From Chloroherpetonaceae bacterium (GTDB lineage: Bacteria > Bacteroidota > Chlorobiia > Chlorobiales > Chloroherpetonaceae), in assembly GCA_028277445.1 (NCBI GenBank), contig JANQGG010000005.1, positions 1 through 64,000 on the forward strand: 64,000 bases of DNA, read 5' to 3'. The translations under genes and the position numbers were made by a program. Position 1 is the stretch's first letter. Each line of letters begins with the position of its first letter. The notes under the pieces were generated by a model. The model saw nothing but the letters and a program-made list of their open reading frames with translations. It made no database searches and was not told the origin of the DNA. Shown in pieces: positions 27,786-36,870 of the stretch.

Positions 27786-28826
27786 TCAGTTTTGATAATA
27801 CTCACTAAAACCGATCCATAATTGCTTATAGGTTTCCCTGTCGATTGGGTGATGTTTGGCTGTAATGGTTTCAAAGGCCACGCGTTTCTTAATATCGCGC
27901 TGATTGGCGTGTTCAAAAATATCCATGACCTGTTCGGGATAGGCTTCCAAATCTTCGGGGTTAGAAGACGCTAGGAAATTTGCGGCAGCTTCACCTGCCA
28001 GTTCGCCGGTGAGCCTTGCACGATAAATCCCTTCTCCGGATATCGGATGCGTAATACCACAGGCATCGCCGGCCAAGAGAACATTGTTTCGCAGGAGCGA
28101 GGTGATACCAGTTACCGGAATCAATCCGCTCGAAAAAGATTGTGGCTCAGCGCCTAAACAAAACTCATCTTTGATGCGTTCATAAACTGTTTTAAGCAGG
28201 CGTTTAAGATTCAGTTCCTTTCTTTGGCCGGTAATGGCAAGCCCAAGATTTGCAACCCGGTTTTTGGGAAAAAGCCAGGCATAGCCACCGGGAATATCAT
28301 GGCTGAGCCAAACATGGATGTTTCGTAATGGTTTTTCCAAAGGAATGCTCATTTGAATGGCACGAGCAACTTCCGAAGAGATTTTTGGACCGGAAGCATC
28401 AATACAAAGTTTGGGGGCAACTTGTTTTTGATATCCGTTAATTAACATGACATTACCATTTTCAAGCAGCCTGCCTCGAGTCGATAGTTGAAAGCGAGCG
28501 CCGGCTTGCCTGGCTTTTTCGGCAAGATAAGCATCGTATCTGTCGCGATAAATCACATAACCCGGTGAATCCGAAATCCGAATGTCGCCATCCGGTAAAT
28601 GTGTTACCATTTTTTCAATTGACTGAGCAATTACGTCATCCGGTGCATTAAAACCTGCGCGGTGGATGAATTCAGCACATTGAACAGGCTTGCCGATTTC
28701 TTTTCGTTTGTCCAAAACCAGCACATTCCACCCCGATTTTGCCAACACATAAGCTGCACTAGACCCTGCCGGGCCACCGCCAATCACGACCACATCAGGA
28801 TTAGAATCCATCTCAGTCATAATCAC
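27786..28826 (-). CDS. lipT: LipT-like FAD-dependent oxidoreductase
   Basis: 346-residue flavoprotein of the geranylgeranyl-reductase-like group. The dinucleotide-binding motif is VVVIGGGPAGSSAAY near the N-terminus, and the second FAD motif is NNVLLAGDACGITHPISG. In sHdr gene clusters a protein of this family, LipT, accompanies lipS1/lipS2 and the lipoate ligase and is thought to supply electrons to lipoate assembly; this context supports the name. Several in-frame ATGs lie within the first six codons, so the exact start is uncertain. It lies 57 bp before the radical-SAM gene and 8 bp after dsrE2. Confidence 0.88.
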   Translation of the reverse strand: MIMTEMDSNPDVVVIGGGPAGSSAAYVLAKSGWNVLVLDKRKEIGKPVQCAEFIHRAGFNAPDDVIAQSIEKMVTHLPDGDIRISDSPGYVIYRDRYDAYLAEKARQAGARFQLSTRGRLLENGNVMLINGYQKQVAPKLCIDASGPKISSEVARAIQMSIPLEKPLRNIHVWLSHDIPGGYAWLFPKNRVANLGLAITGQRKELNLKRLLKTVYERIKDEFCLGAEPQSFSSGLIPVTGITSLLRNNVLLAGDACGITHPISGEGIYRARLTGELAGEAAANFLASSNPEDLEAYPEQVMDIFEHANQRDIKKRVAFETITAKHHPIDRETYKQLWIGFSEYYQN

Positions 28827-28834
28827 CGCAACAC

Positions 28835-29347
28835 TTAAATGAACAATTGAATATCAGCGTCGGAAGCGTACTCTAAAAACATGGCCGCACCGCCAAAATC
28901 AACGCCATCAATAAAATCGTCTTTGGTAAACCCAAACACATCCATCGTCATCTGGCAGGCAATGAATTTTACGCCAACTTCCTGGCATAATTCACGCAAT
29001 TCTTCAACAGTTGCTACGCCTTTGTTTTTAAACGTCTTTTTCATCATGCTGGTAGCCATGGTATTGAAACCAGGCGTATTACCGGAAATAAATCTGGGGA
29101 TAGACCAATTGATATTTTGAAACTGATCAGTACCAAACGGCATTTTCATCGGCATCGCCGGATTTGTTGCCGGGGCTATTTTTGCTTCAACTTTTTTATT
29201 GAGCAGGGTTAAGCCGTAAAAGGTAAAAAATACGACCACTTCCATATCCATCGCCGCAGCTGCCGAAGCCAAAATGAATGGCGGATATGCCCAATCCAAC
29301 GTGCCTTGCGAAGCAATTAATGCTACTTTTTTTGGAGTTTCACTCAT
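28835..29347 (-). CDS. dsrE2: DsrE2-like sulfurtransferase
   Basis: DsrE/DsrF-like protein of 170 residues, the long DsrE2 type. It has the N-terminal KVALIASQGTLDWAYPPFILA and VVVFFTFYGLTLL strands and the conserved late cysteine Cys131 in KFIACQMTMDVFG, the probable persulfide carrier. It also has Cys121. DsrE2 proteins move sulfane sulfur between rhodanese, TusA and the oxidising enzyme in the cytoplasm; some are membrane-tethered, but no clear transmembrane segment is evident here. It is 12 bp downstream of tusA, the classic tusA-dsrE2 pair. Confidence 0.93.
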   Translation of the reverse strand: MSETPKKVALIASQGTLDWAYPPFILASAAAAMDMEVVVFFTFYGLTLLNKKVEAKIAPATNPAMPMKMPFGTDQFQNINWSIPRFISGNTPGFNTMATSMMKKTFKNKGVATVEELRELCQEVGVKFIACQMTMDVFGFTKDDFIDGVDFGGAAMFLEYASDADIQLFI

Positions 29348-29359
29348 AATGCCTATCGA

Positions 29360-29596
29360 TTAAGATTTTTGAATGTAAAATGTGTAAATATTGCCATCCT
29401 GGCTGTTTTCCATCAAAGTATTGCCGGTTTTTTTAGCCCAGGCTATGACATCGTTGGTTGAACCCGGATCGGTAGAAATCATTTTCAAAATTTCACCAGA
29501 CTGCATTTTATCGATTTGCTTTTTTGTTTTCAGGATCGGTAAGGGGCAGTTCATACCTTTGCAATCAAGAACTTCTGTTTCAGTAATCGTTGACAT
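29360..29596 (-). CDS. tusA: sulfur carrier protein TusA
   Basis: 78-residue cytoplasmic sulfur carrier. The catalytic persulfide cysteine is Cys17 in CPLP, and the fold is complete through GSTNDVIAWAKKTGN. In sulfur oxidisers TusA receives sulfane sulfur from rhodanese/DsrE proteins and feeds it toward the sHdr or rDsr system. First gene of the tusA-dsrE2-lipT-lipS-lipoate ligase operon; the shared 18-bp motif lies 136 bp upstream. Confidence 0.97.
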   Translation of the reverse strand: MSTITETEVLDCKGMNCPLPILKTKKQIDKMQSGEILKMISTDPGSTNDVIAWAKKTGNTLMENSQDGNIYTFYIQKS

Positions 29597-29988
29597 GTTT
29601 CCGCTTATGTTTAGTTGTTTAGTGTTTATAGAGTTCGTTGAGTTGTAGCGTTAGATATGCAAAACGTGAGTTTTTAAGCGCACATGGATTGCATACAATT
29701 TGCATACATTGGATTAAAAATAGGCGGCGATTATCACAAATGTATCACGTAGAGCATGGAGTATATAAATATGTAGTAATTCAGGAAAAAAAATTTCAAT
29801 TGCCCCGTTTTTCTTGAATTTGAAGGCAATTTAGAGGAGCATTTTTTTTGATTTTTTATTGAGAAAGGGGTTGATCTCTATTAGTTTAAGTATTTTAAAG
29901 AGAGTCAAGCAGGATTGCTTTTGATTATTTGTGTAAACCTATTTCAGGACGAAACATTTAAGGGGAAGCATAAATGGTAAGTCTAAAT
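29597..29988. other. tusA promoter region and spacer
   Basis: Non-coding. It contains the 18-bp operator motif at 29732-29749. At 29784-29832 there is a weak stem (aaattgcc/ggcaatt) followed on the minus strand by eight T residues, which could terminate the DUF1634 transcript. No open frame of note. Confidence 0.6.
29732..29749 (-). promoter_or_regulatory. sulfur-locus operator motif, tusA copy
   Basis: TATCACAAATGTATCACG, identical to the copies upstream of the porin and of sHdrC1. On the minus strand it is followed after 9 bp by TATTTTTAATCC, nearly the same as TATTTTAATCCC at the sHdr copy, so similarity extends over ~38 bp. Confidence 0.85.
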
Positions 29989-30405
29989 TCAATGTCCGGC
30001 GCCAACAAATCCGCTTGCGGCAACCACGAGCACCAAAATTTGTAAAATGGCGATAATCGCGTAGATCATGTTTTTTTCTTCAAGAAACACTGCTATCACT
30101 GCGGCAAGGCAAATAATCGTAACCCCCGAAATATAGACTATCGATGCAAAACTTAGAATATCCCCTTTTAGAATATCGGAAATCCATCCCCAGCCTGTTG
30201 GCAATTTAAACGTTTGATTTAATTCCCCTGCGCCAAGATGCCAATTGTGAACAATATCTTGAATAGAAACTTTTAATGGTAGTAGTTCAAACACATAAAC
30301 CGCAAATGCCACGGCTACAAACGCAATACCAAATGTAGACGTCCAATGCAGAACACGAGAATAAACAAGCTGAGAATCATCAGGATGCACGCGATTGTTG
30401 TTCAT
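29989..30405 (-). CDS. DUF1634 membrane protein
   Basis: 138-residue protein with three predicted membrane helices (about residues 27-45, 88-108 and 115-135), matching DUF1634. The family is typically encoded beside TauE/SafE-type exporters, as here: its ATG overlaps the exporter stop by 4 bp. Likely an accessory subunit of the exporter; biochemical role unknown. Confidence 0.82.
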   Translation of the reverse strand: MNNNRVHPDDSQLVYSRVLHWTSTFGIAFVAVAFAVYVFELLPLKVSIQDIVHNWHLGAGELNQTFKLPTGWGWISDILKGDILSFASIVYISGVTIICLAAVIAVFLEEKNMIYAIIAILQILVLVVAASGFVGAGH

Positions 30406-31358
30406 ATTCCAAATCCTTTCAAAATGGCTCTTCCGCCGGCCAGCAAAAGCAAGGTGATGACAATTACCCGTACTGATGTTGTTTTAACTTTGGTTAGCAG
30501 TTTAGCGCCGATTTTTGTTCCCAACATCATCCCAACAACAGATGGAACGGCAATGAGCGGCAGCACGGCGCCTTTATGAAGATACACCCAAGCTGCTGCC
30601 GTATCATTAATGGAAAGCACGAACACGCTTGTAGCAACGGATACTTTTAAAGGTGCGCCTAACACAAGATTAAACACTGGCACATTAGCCCAGCCTGCCC
30701 CCAATCCAAACATTCCGGCCATGAATCCGATCACCACAAATAATACAAGCCCAACAGGAGTGCGGTGAATCTGCCAATCCACATTTTTTTTCAAAGAGTC
30801 TTCATAATAAATACCTTGTATGTGCAAAATTTGGGAGAGTTTATCGGGCTTATCAATTTCGGGAAACTCTGATTTTTTAGCCCGAAGCATTATTATGGCA
30901 ATAAAAACAATTGTAATACCCAGCGCTAATTGAACAATGTGGGAAGGCAATGCCAGACCTACAATCGCGCCAAAGATTGAACTTACCGATCCGATCAAGG
31001 CCATCGAAAGGGCAAGTTTTAAATTGGCCAGACCTTTTTTAAGAAGCGGTGAGCCGGCAGAAAGCGCACCAGCCAGCGCAACCATCAATCCGGCGCCTCT
31101 GACAAAATCCAAATGAAACGGGAACAGGCTGCTTACGATAGGGACAAATAACACGCCGCCGCCAACGCCGGCAACCACGGCAACCACACCAAGGCAAAAC
31201 GAAAACACAAAAAGCAGTAAAATCCAAATCCACCAGGCTAGTGGCTCAGCCGGCAGTGCATCGGCAGCAAACACCACTTCTGGCGAAAAAATCAAAAACA
31301 AGCCAAACACAGCAAATAAAGCTAACTGTGCTGACTTGTTACTAAAAAAAACATGCAT
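30402..31358 (-). CDS. TauE/SafE-family sulfite/sulfonate exporter
   Basis: 318-residue inner-membrane protein with about eight helices. The family pattern is visible in two related halves: AVVAGVGGGVLFVPIVSSLFPF-like near residue 60, and GFMAGMFGLGAGWANVPVFN near 215. TauE/SafE proteins export sulfite, sulfoacetate or related anions. Placed next to a sulfite-producing sHdr and a sulfite dehydrogenase, it may relieve sulfite load; that role is inferred. It is separated from soeA by a 253-bp repeat-bearing spacer, so it probably has its own promoter. Confidence 0.88.
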   Translation of the reverse strand: MHVFFSNKSAQLALFAVFGLFLIFSPEVVFAADALPAEPLAWWIWILLLFVFSFCLGVVAVVAGVGGGVLFVPIVSSLFPFHLDFVRGAGLMVALAGALSAGSPLLKKGLANLKLALSMALIGSVSSIFGAIVGLALPSHIVQLALGITIVFIAIIMLRAKKSEFPEIDKPDKLSQILHIQGIYYEDSLKKNVDWQIHRTPVGLVLFVVIGFMAGMFGLGAGWANVPVFNLVLGAPLKVSVATSVFVLSINDTAAAWVYLHKGAVLPLIAVPSVVGMMLGTKIGAKLLTKVKTTSVRVIVITLLLLAGGRAILKGFGI

Positions 31359-31451
31359 TTAAAATGTACGTGTTTAAGAAATTCGCTGAGTTTGTTGGCA
31401 GTCCTAATCTATTGAAAACCAACGAGTACCAATGGTATTTTACTCAAAAAG

Positions 31452-31590
31452 TTTTTTTTATTCTGTTGTAGGTTCAATACCCCCACAGCTTACTGCAAAT
31501 AGACAATCCAGCACAGGCCAGAATCTTAGTGAAACACCAAAGATTATGCTTCAGGATGCCGGATCAAGTCCGGCATGACTTCTGATACTC
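31452..31590. repeat. composite intergenic repeat, family B, copy 2
   Basis: Begins with ttttattctgttgtaggtt followed by caatacc and ends with an atgccgga-tcaag-tccggcat hairpin (31556-31576) then gacttctgata. The same order is seen at 22304-22417. It separates soeA from the TauE gene and could act as a transcript end for the sHdr operon. Confidence 0.75.
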
Positions 31591-31611
31591 CGTGGCTTGC
31601 CGCAAGTTAGT

Positions 31612-34464
31612 TCATTTGATATAAAACGTTTCTTCAGCCGGTCGTAACGGGCGATTAAGCCAAAGCGGACGGCGCAAGCCATTCGGGCCCGGAGCCGGGC
31701 GCGTCATCGCCAGCCATTCCTTATAGACTTCAAACGAACGCTTGGTATCTACAAACACGTCGCCATATCGATCATTGTCGTGGGCTTTTTCCAACCGGAC
31801 TTTCTGATGCCAGCAATGCATGCCGCTGATCGGGTCGGGATGCACTGGAAAGGTGATGTTTTGATGAACCCCGCCATCCGACCAGAATACGCGCTCGGAA
31901 TCAGGATCATCACTCTTATAAGGCTCTATACCTTGTTCTATGGTCAGTTTCCATTTCCCTTCACCTTGTCTTTCAATGGCTACGGTGTTATTTGCCCAGC
32001 GATTGGCCTGGGGATCTTGTTCTCTGCGCCACCGTCCGATATGATGTGAACAGGCCACCACACCTGGACGAATGGATTCGGTTACCCATGCCCGATTGAT
32101 ATGATACCCAATATCGGTATTCACACGAACCAGATCGCCATTCTCTAAACCCAAGGCTTGTGCATCTTCCGTATTGATCCAGAGTGGGTTACGATGGGCT
32201 ATTTCTGCCAGCCACTTGGAATTACCTGACCGTGAGTGAATCAACACCGGCAGCCGGAACGTTGGCACCAACGCAAATTCGTTGTTTGATCGGTCGATAT
32301 TCTCGGGATGCACATGACTTTTTATATACGTGGGAATTTTGTACTCCGGCCATTTCCAATCAATCATGGTTTTGGAATAAAATTCCTGCTTGCGCGAAGG
32401 GGTTGGAAAACCGGTATGGTTCTTTCCTTCCACATTTAAGCCAATAGCGCTTCCATTTTTACGAATGGCGCCGGTTTGCATATCAATCTTAGCTTCATTT
32501 AACGCATCCTCCGAAAGCAGTTTTTCATGGACATTATACACATGGCGTTCTACTTCAAACGCCCCGAATTTTTTCATGTATGCAAGCGGCGTTAAACCCA
32601 CCTCCAATGCTTTGGCTTTCAAGGCCGGAATTTGCTCAAATATATATTGATAGTATTCATTGATGGTTAGTTTTTCCCCTTCGCGGTATGGCGATTGGAA
32701 ATGCTTTTTAACGCCAAGGCTTCCATCCGGGTCGATTCGCCATGAAAGCTCCAACCAAAACTCATCTTCTTCCCAAACTTCCCCAACATTGGCCTGATAG
32801 GTAAATTCAACCGGTTTGTTTAATCGCTCGTGAGCTACACGCAGTACCGGCTGGCGAAACGCAATCCATTTTCCGGAATGAGTTTCGTAACTAACCAGAT
32901 CGTGACGTTCGGCCGAATGCCCCATCGGCAGCACATAATCGGCAAAGTAGGCCGTTTCGTTCCAGGTTGGCGTTAGCGCAATATGAAGGCCGATCAACGA
33001 TTCATCTTCCAGGGCTTCTATCCATGAAAATCCGTCGGGATACGTCCATACCGGGTTAAAGACTCTTGTAAAATATACATCCATCTTGCCGCGGCCTTCT
33101 TTGAGCATGTGCGGTAATAAGAAGCTGGGTTCGTAATGCGCCAGCGGGTATTCATCCGGGAAATGCAACGGATTCCAGAATTTATGCGGCTCGGGTGTGG
33201 TATGAAATGTCGGCTTAAATTTGTTCCATGCGCTTGGCGTAGTGCCGCCTTTTGTGCCAACGCTGCCGGTTAGAACATTCAGAAAATGCAGGGTTCGTGA
33301 TACTGCCCAGCCTCCCAAATTGCCACTGCTGGCACTGCGCCAGACATGTGTAGCAAAACGCTCACCAGCCTCGCCAATTTGGCGCGCAACATCAATTACG
33401 GTTTGGGCCGGTACGCCGCTTTCCTGCTCGGCAAACTCCGGGGTGTAATGAGCATATTCCTGCTTTAACGCTTCAATAAAGTTTTCAAAGGTTTGATCTT
33501 TATCGGGATATTCTTCAGCGAGGTATTCCTTCCAGTTCACCCAGTTCTCTAAATACTTACGATTGTAGAGCCCTTCATCAATGATGACTTTTGCCATTGA
33601 AAGCATCAACGCCGGCTCGCTACCGGGGTAGGTTGGCAACCAGTAATCCGACATGCTGGCCGTATTGGAAAGCCTAGGATCCATGACGGCAAGCTTGGCG
33701 CCTTTCATACGCGCTTCAATAATCCGTTGTGCATGCGGATTAAAATAGTGCCCTGCTTCCAAATGAGAACTTACCAGTAAAATGAATTTCGCATTGGTGT
33801 GATCAGGTGAAGGACGATCAAAAAACTGCCAAATCGCATACCCGAATCGTGCGCCCGAAGAGCAAATATTGGTGTGGCTGTTATGCCCATCAATACCCCA
33901 GGCTTTAAGCACCCAATCCATAAATCCTTCATGACCGGGGCGGCCAACATGATACGCAACCTCGTTGTTTCGTTTCTCCTGTATGGCTTTTCGGATTCTT
34001 GATGAAATATCATCCAAAACATCATCCCAGCTTACGCGCTCCCACTTACCGCTCCCCCTTGGGCCAACGCGCTTCATGGGATATAAAATGCGGTCGGTGT
34101 CTTCTATTTGATTGATGGTTGCCGGACCTTTGGCGCAATTGCGACCGCGGCTTGCCGGATGATAAGGATTGCCGACAAACTTTTTGATGGTCATCGTTTC
34201 TTTATCAATATAAGCAAGCAGCCCGCACCCCGCCTCGCAATTAAAGCAGGAGGTTGGAACCAGCATATATTCACGCTTTTTTTTCTCCGGCCAGCTTTTT
34301 GAATCGTATTCCACCCAGCTATCCCATTGCTCCTCCGGTGGAAATTTTGATGCTTCTAAGAGTGGTTTGTGATCCGATTCCCCATCTACCTGATGGAGAT
34401 TTGGCACAAGCTTAACAGACTCAGCAACTTTCTCTATGATGGATGGCTGATGTTTATAAGTCAT
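31612..34464 (-). CDS. soeA: sulfite dehydrogenase molybdopterin subunit (SoeA-like)
   Basis: Large catalytic subunit of a cytoplasmic sulfite-oxidising enzyme of the DMSO-reductase/CISM family, 950 residues. The N-terminal [4Fe-4S] site is C73-x2-C76-x3-C80-x29-C110; a candidate Mo ligand is Cys201 in TNICSSG. There is no twin-arginine signal, which fits the cytoplasmic SoeABC rather than periplasmic relatives. It lies 13 bp after a fused SoeB-SoeC gene and at the end of the sHdr operon, where sulfite would be produced. Polysulfide or tetrathionate reductase subunits are the alternative within the family; context favours sulfite. Confidence 0.87.
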   Translation of the reverse strand: MTYKHQPSIIEKVAESVKLVPNLHQVDGESDHKPLLEASKFPPEEQWDSWVEYDSKSWPEKKKREYMLVPTSCFNCEAGCGLLAYIDKETMTIKKFVGNPYHPASRGRNCAKGPATINQIEDTDRILYPMKRVGPRGSGKWERVSWDDVLDDISSRIRKAIQEKRNNEVAYHVGRPGHEGFMDWVLKAWGIDGHNSHTNICSSGARFGYAIWQFFDRPSPDHTNAKFILLVSSHLEAGHYFNPHAQRIIEARMKGAKLAVMDPRLSNTASMSDYWLPTYPGSEPALMLSMAKVIIDEGLYNRKYLENWVNWKEYLAEEYPDKDQTFENFIEALKQEYAHYTPEFAEQESGVPAQTVIDVARQIGEAGERFATHVWRSASSGNLGGWAVSRTLHFLNVLTGSVGTKGGTTPSAWNKFKPTFHTTPEPHKFWNPLHFPDEYPLAHYEPSFLLPHMLKEGRGKMDVYFTRVFNPVWTYPDGFSWIEALEDESLIGLHIALTPTWNETAYFADYVLPMGHSAERHDLVSYETHSGKWIAFRQPVLRVAHERLNKPVEFTYQANVGEVWEEDEFWLELSWRIDPDGSLGVKKHFQSPYREGEKLTINEYYQYIFEQIPALKAKALEVGLTPLAYMKKFGAFEVERHVYNVHEKLLSEDALNEAKIDMQTGAIRKNGSAIGLNVEGKNHTGFPTPSRKQEFYSKTMIDWKWPEYKIPTYIKSHVHPENIDRSNNEFALVPTFRLPVLIHSRSGNSKWLAEIAHRNPLWINTEDAQALGLENGDLVRVNTDIGYHINRAWVTESIRPGVVACSHHIGRWRREQDPQANRWANNTVAIERQGEGKWKLTIEQGIEPYKSDDPDSERVFWSDGGVHQNITFPVHPDPISGMHCWHQKVRLEKAHDNDRYGDVFVDTKRSFEVYKEWLAMTRPAPGPNGLRRPLWLNRPLRPAEETFYIK

Positions 34465-34477
34465 AACATGTACATAT

Positions 34478-36031
34478 TTAGCTTAACGAGATTAACTGCG
34501 GCGCTTTCACCCAGATTTTTTCAGTAATCCATGCGCCAATCAGAATCAAAACTGCTGCTGCCATTAAGGCGGCCATATTTGAAAAACTTAAGAGAAGTAC
34601 TACCGGCAAGAGATGGCCCAATACCAGGCTTCCGAACCAGAATTGTTGCTTAAGCTCGCCATTGGTAATTAGTTTTGCGGTTTCTTCAGCTTGCTTGGAA
34701 GGGTGTTCATTGAATACCTCTATAACCATCGAGAGCAAATTGATGATCAGCCCGCCAACAAGTCCCCATTTCAGTAAACTGAGCGCTTCGCCGTTAGCTC
34801 CGGTTAATCCTAGCAATATTATCATTACTGCGCCCCCTATAACGACCGAGGTCACAAACATATGAAATGCCAGCAAAGGGCTTTGCCAGAAATCGCGCCC
34901 TTTTGCCGAACCAAACAGGAACGCTGTATAGACGGCAATGACAACGGCAATAATGGCCGATCCGGCCAAAGCCAAAGGCTCAAGCCATGAAAGATTTAAG
35001 AGCTTGCTTGCACCCCACAACGCCAGAAACAAACCGTAAGCGCTAATGGTATAACCGCCTTTCACCAGCCACGATTTAAATTGGGGTCGAAGCATGACGG
35101 AAGAAAACCGATCTGGACGGTCAAGGTCCTTAACCAGGAAAATGCCGGTTAGCGCAAGGAAAACCAATGATGTTCCCAGAACGCTCCATTGAACGGTCTC
35201 TGAAAATGAAACGGAAAAAAATGAGGTTATTAAAAATAGCGCAAGAATTACGCCTGAGGATATGGCTTTTGTCCATATGTATGCCGGCACTTCCCATCCC
35301 CAAACCACGCCTTTCGACGGGCTATCATACACATTGTATGTTTCGGTGTGTTTATTGGTACTTGCCAACCCGTTTTTATGATGGCCGTTACCGGAGTGTC
35401 CTTTATTGACAAAATGCCCAACCCCTCGTGATTGTTCACTCCAAAGGTATTGCCCATCGGTCTTGATGTTCAACGGATTCAAAGACGGCCCATCGCCATT
35501 AATGTAAAATACATTCGGACGGGTTGATTTTTCGGCTTTGCGAACGCTGGTTTGCTGAGTTGATATTAATTTTGAAATTTCCGACTCTGAATCATCCAAA
35601 TCACCGGAAACAATGGCTTCCTGAGGACAAATGACTTCACAGGCCGGTTTCAGACTCAGCTCCATGCGATGCGCACAATAATTACATTTGGCTGTGGTTT
35701 GGGTATCGGGATCAATATAGACCGAATTGTACGGGCAGGCCTGGGCACAGGCTTTACATCCGATACATCGGCGGCTGTCAAAATCCACAATACCGTCGTC
35801 GCGTTGTTGAAGCGCTTCCACCGGACAAATGTAAACGCAGGGAGGTTCTTCACAATGATTGCATCGCATCACTGTAAAATAACGCCTGACATCAGGAAAT
35901 TTTCCCCGTTCCACATATTTAACCCAAGTTCTATTAACGCCAAGCGGGACTTCATTTTCCGATTTGCAAGCTACCGTGCATGCATGGCAGCCGATGCATT
36001 TTCGAGAATCTATAACAAAACCGTAGTTCAT
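34478..36031 (-). CDS. fused SoeB-SoeC: FeS electron-transfer plus NrfD-type membrane anchor
   Basis: 517 residues. Residues 1-~155 are a DmsB-like ferredoxin with four cluster motifs: C12-x2-C15-x2-C18-x3-C22, CNHCEEPPCVYICP, CIGCKACAQACP and CNYCAHRMEL...CEVICP. A polar, His/Gly/Asn-rich linker follows (~160-245). Residues ~250-517 contain about eight hydrophobic helices of the NrfD/PsrC family, including KDLDRPDRF, the quinone-site region of such anchors. It would pass electrons from SoeA to the quinone pool. In most organisms SoeB and SoeC are separate genes; here one reading frame joins them. Confidence 0.87.
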   Translation of the reverse strand: MNYGFVIDSRKCIGCHACTVACKSENEVPLGVNRTWVKYVERGKFPDVRRYFTVMRCNHCEEPPCVYICPVEALQQRDDGIVDFDSRRCIGCKACAQACPYNSVYIDPDTQTTAKCNYCAHRMELSLKPACEVICPQEAIVSGDLDDSESEISKLISTQQTSVRKAEKSTRPNVFYINGDGPSLNPLNIKTDGQYLWSEQSRGVGHFVNKGHSGNGHHKNGLASTNKHTETYNVYDSPSKGVVWGWEVPAYIWTKAISSGVILALFLITSFFSVSFSETVQWSVLGTSLVFLALTGIFLVKDLDRPDRFSSVMLRPQFKSWLVKGGYTISAYGLFLALWGASKLLNLSWLEPLALAGSAIIAVVIAVYTAFLFGSAKGRDFWQSPLLAFHMFVTSVVIGGAVMIILLGLTGANGEALSLLKWGLVGGLIINLLSMVIEVFNEHPSKQAEETAKLITNGELKQQFWFGSLVLGHLLPVVLLLSFSNMAALMAAAVLILIGAWITEKIWVKAPQLISLS

Positions 36032-36106
36032 GAATCGAAATTAAAATGTTATTCCAGCAGATTATTGTCACAAAATCAATAGATAGGACTGTAATGTTCT
36101 TTCTTC

Positions 36107-36385
36107 TTAAGCGTTTGTCATGTCCTGATATGCTGCCTTTAATTCACTCAAGGCCGTTTGTCCGACAAAACGCTTATGTTCTTCTCCATTTTTATAAAAG
36201 ATTAAAGTCGGGATGAGTTTTATGCCTGAATTATTGGCCTGTTCCAGCCCTTGTTTCGTTTCCAAACTGCATGTTTCCAAATCTAATTCAGGATATTGCT
36301 GAGAAAGCTCCCAACCCGACTTTACGGCATCTCCACACCCGCTACATGCCGGATGTGTAAATACTATTAACTTTATCCCTGCCAT
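36107..36385 (-). CDS. thioredoxin-like protein
   Basis: 92-residue thioredoxin-fold protein with active site C14-S-G-C17 (HPACSGCG) and the cis-proline in KLIPTLIFYKNG. The start at 36385 follows the lbpA stop by 4 bp; a longer frame to 36484 would run into lbpA and lacks family similarity. A cytoplasmic partner for reducing LbpA lipoate, DsrE or a sulfur carrier is a reasonable guess, since thioredoxins recur in sHdr loci. Confidence 0.88.
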   Translation of the reverse strand: MAGIKLIVFTHPACSGCGDAVKSGWELSQQYPELDLETCSLETKQGLEQANNSGIKLIPTLIFYKNGEEHKRFVGQTALSELKAAYQDMTNA

Positions 36386-36389
36386 CCGA

Positions 36390-36851
36390 TCATTGATCAA
36401 ATCCTTCGCAGTGGATGCATTCCTTGAAGTTCTTTTCTTCCATGTAATTCTTAAAGCCATCGGTAGCGCCAGCGGCATCCACAAGCTCAGCCATATCGCC
36501 TTGCAGATTATCGGGCTTTAATTTTACGATCCACCCTTCTTTGTATGGACTTTTGTTCAACATTGGCGGATCTTTTTCAACCGTCTCATTGATCGCAATA
36601 ATTTCACCCGAAAACGGACTTTTAACCGGGCCTACCCATTTACCGCTTTCTACAGTTGCAACGCTGCCATTCTTTTTAATGGACTTTCCGATTTTTTTTG
36701 CTTTGCAGTGGATAATGCTTCCTGCCATGGATTGAGCGATGTCTGTCATCCCAAGCGTAAGCGTACCATCAGCTTCTTCCCTTACCCAAATGTTATTATC
36801 AACATGATATTTTAAATCGTCCGGCAAGACGCAATTATTGATTTCTGCCAT
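36390..36851 (-). CDS. lbpA: lipoate-binding protein LbpA (GcvH-like)
   Basis: 153-residue GcvH-fold protein. The lipoyl-lysine is Lys71 in VATVESGKWVGPVKSP; the ESGKWVG context distinguishes sHdr-linked LbpA from the glycine-cleavage protein, which usually has ES-V-K. A short Cys-containing tail (CIHCEGFDQ) is extra. In sHdr organisms LbpA carries the sulfur substrate on its dithiolane arm. No glycine-cleavage genes are nearby; sHdr, lip and dsrE genes surround it. Confidence 0.95.
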   Translation of the reverse strand: MAEINNCVLPDDLKYHVDNNIWVREEADGTLTLGMTDIAQSMAGSIIHCKAKKIGKSIKKNGSVATVESGKWVGPVKSPFSGEIIAINETVEKDPPMLNKSPYKEGWIVKLKPDNLQGDMAELVDAAGATDGFKNYMEEKNFKECIHCEGFDQ

Positions 36852-36870
36852 GTAACCCTCCTTAGATTAA

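Noticed and set aside
36386-36484. N-terminal extension of the thioredoxin-like gene
   Set aside because: The extra 33 codons overlap lbpA in another frame and do not resemble thioredoxins; start moved to 36385.
36390-36851. LbpA as the glycine-cleavage H protein
   Set aside because: The ESGKWVG lipoyl-lysine context, Cys tail and sHdr/lip neighbours argue against GcvH; no gcvT or gcvP nearby.
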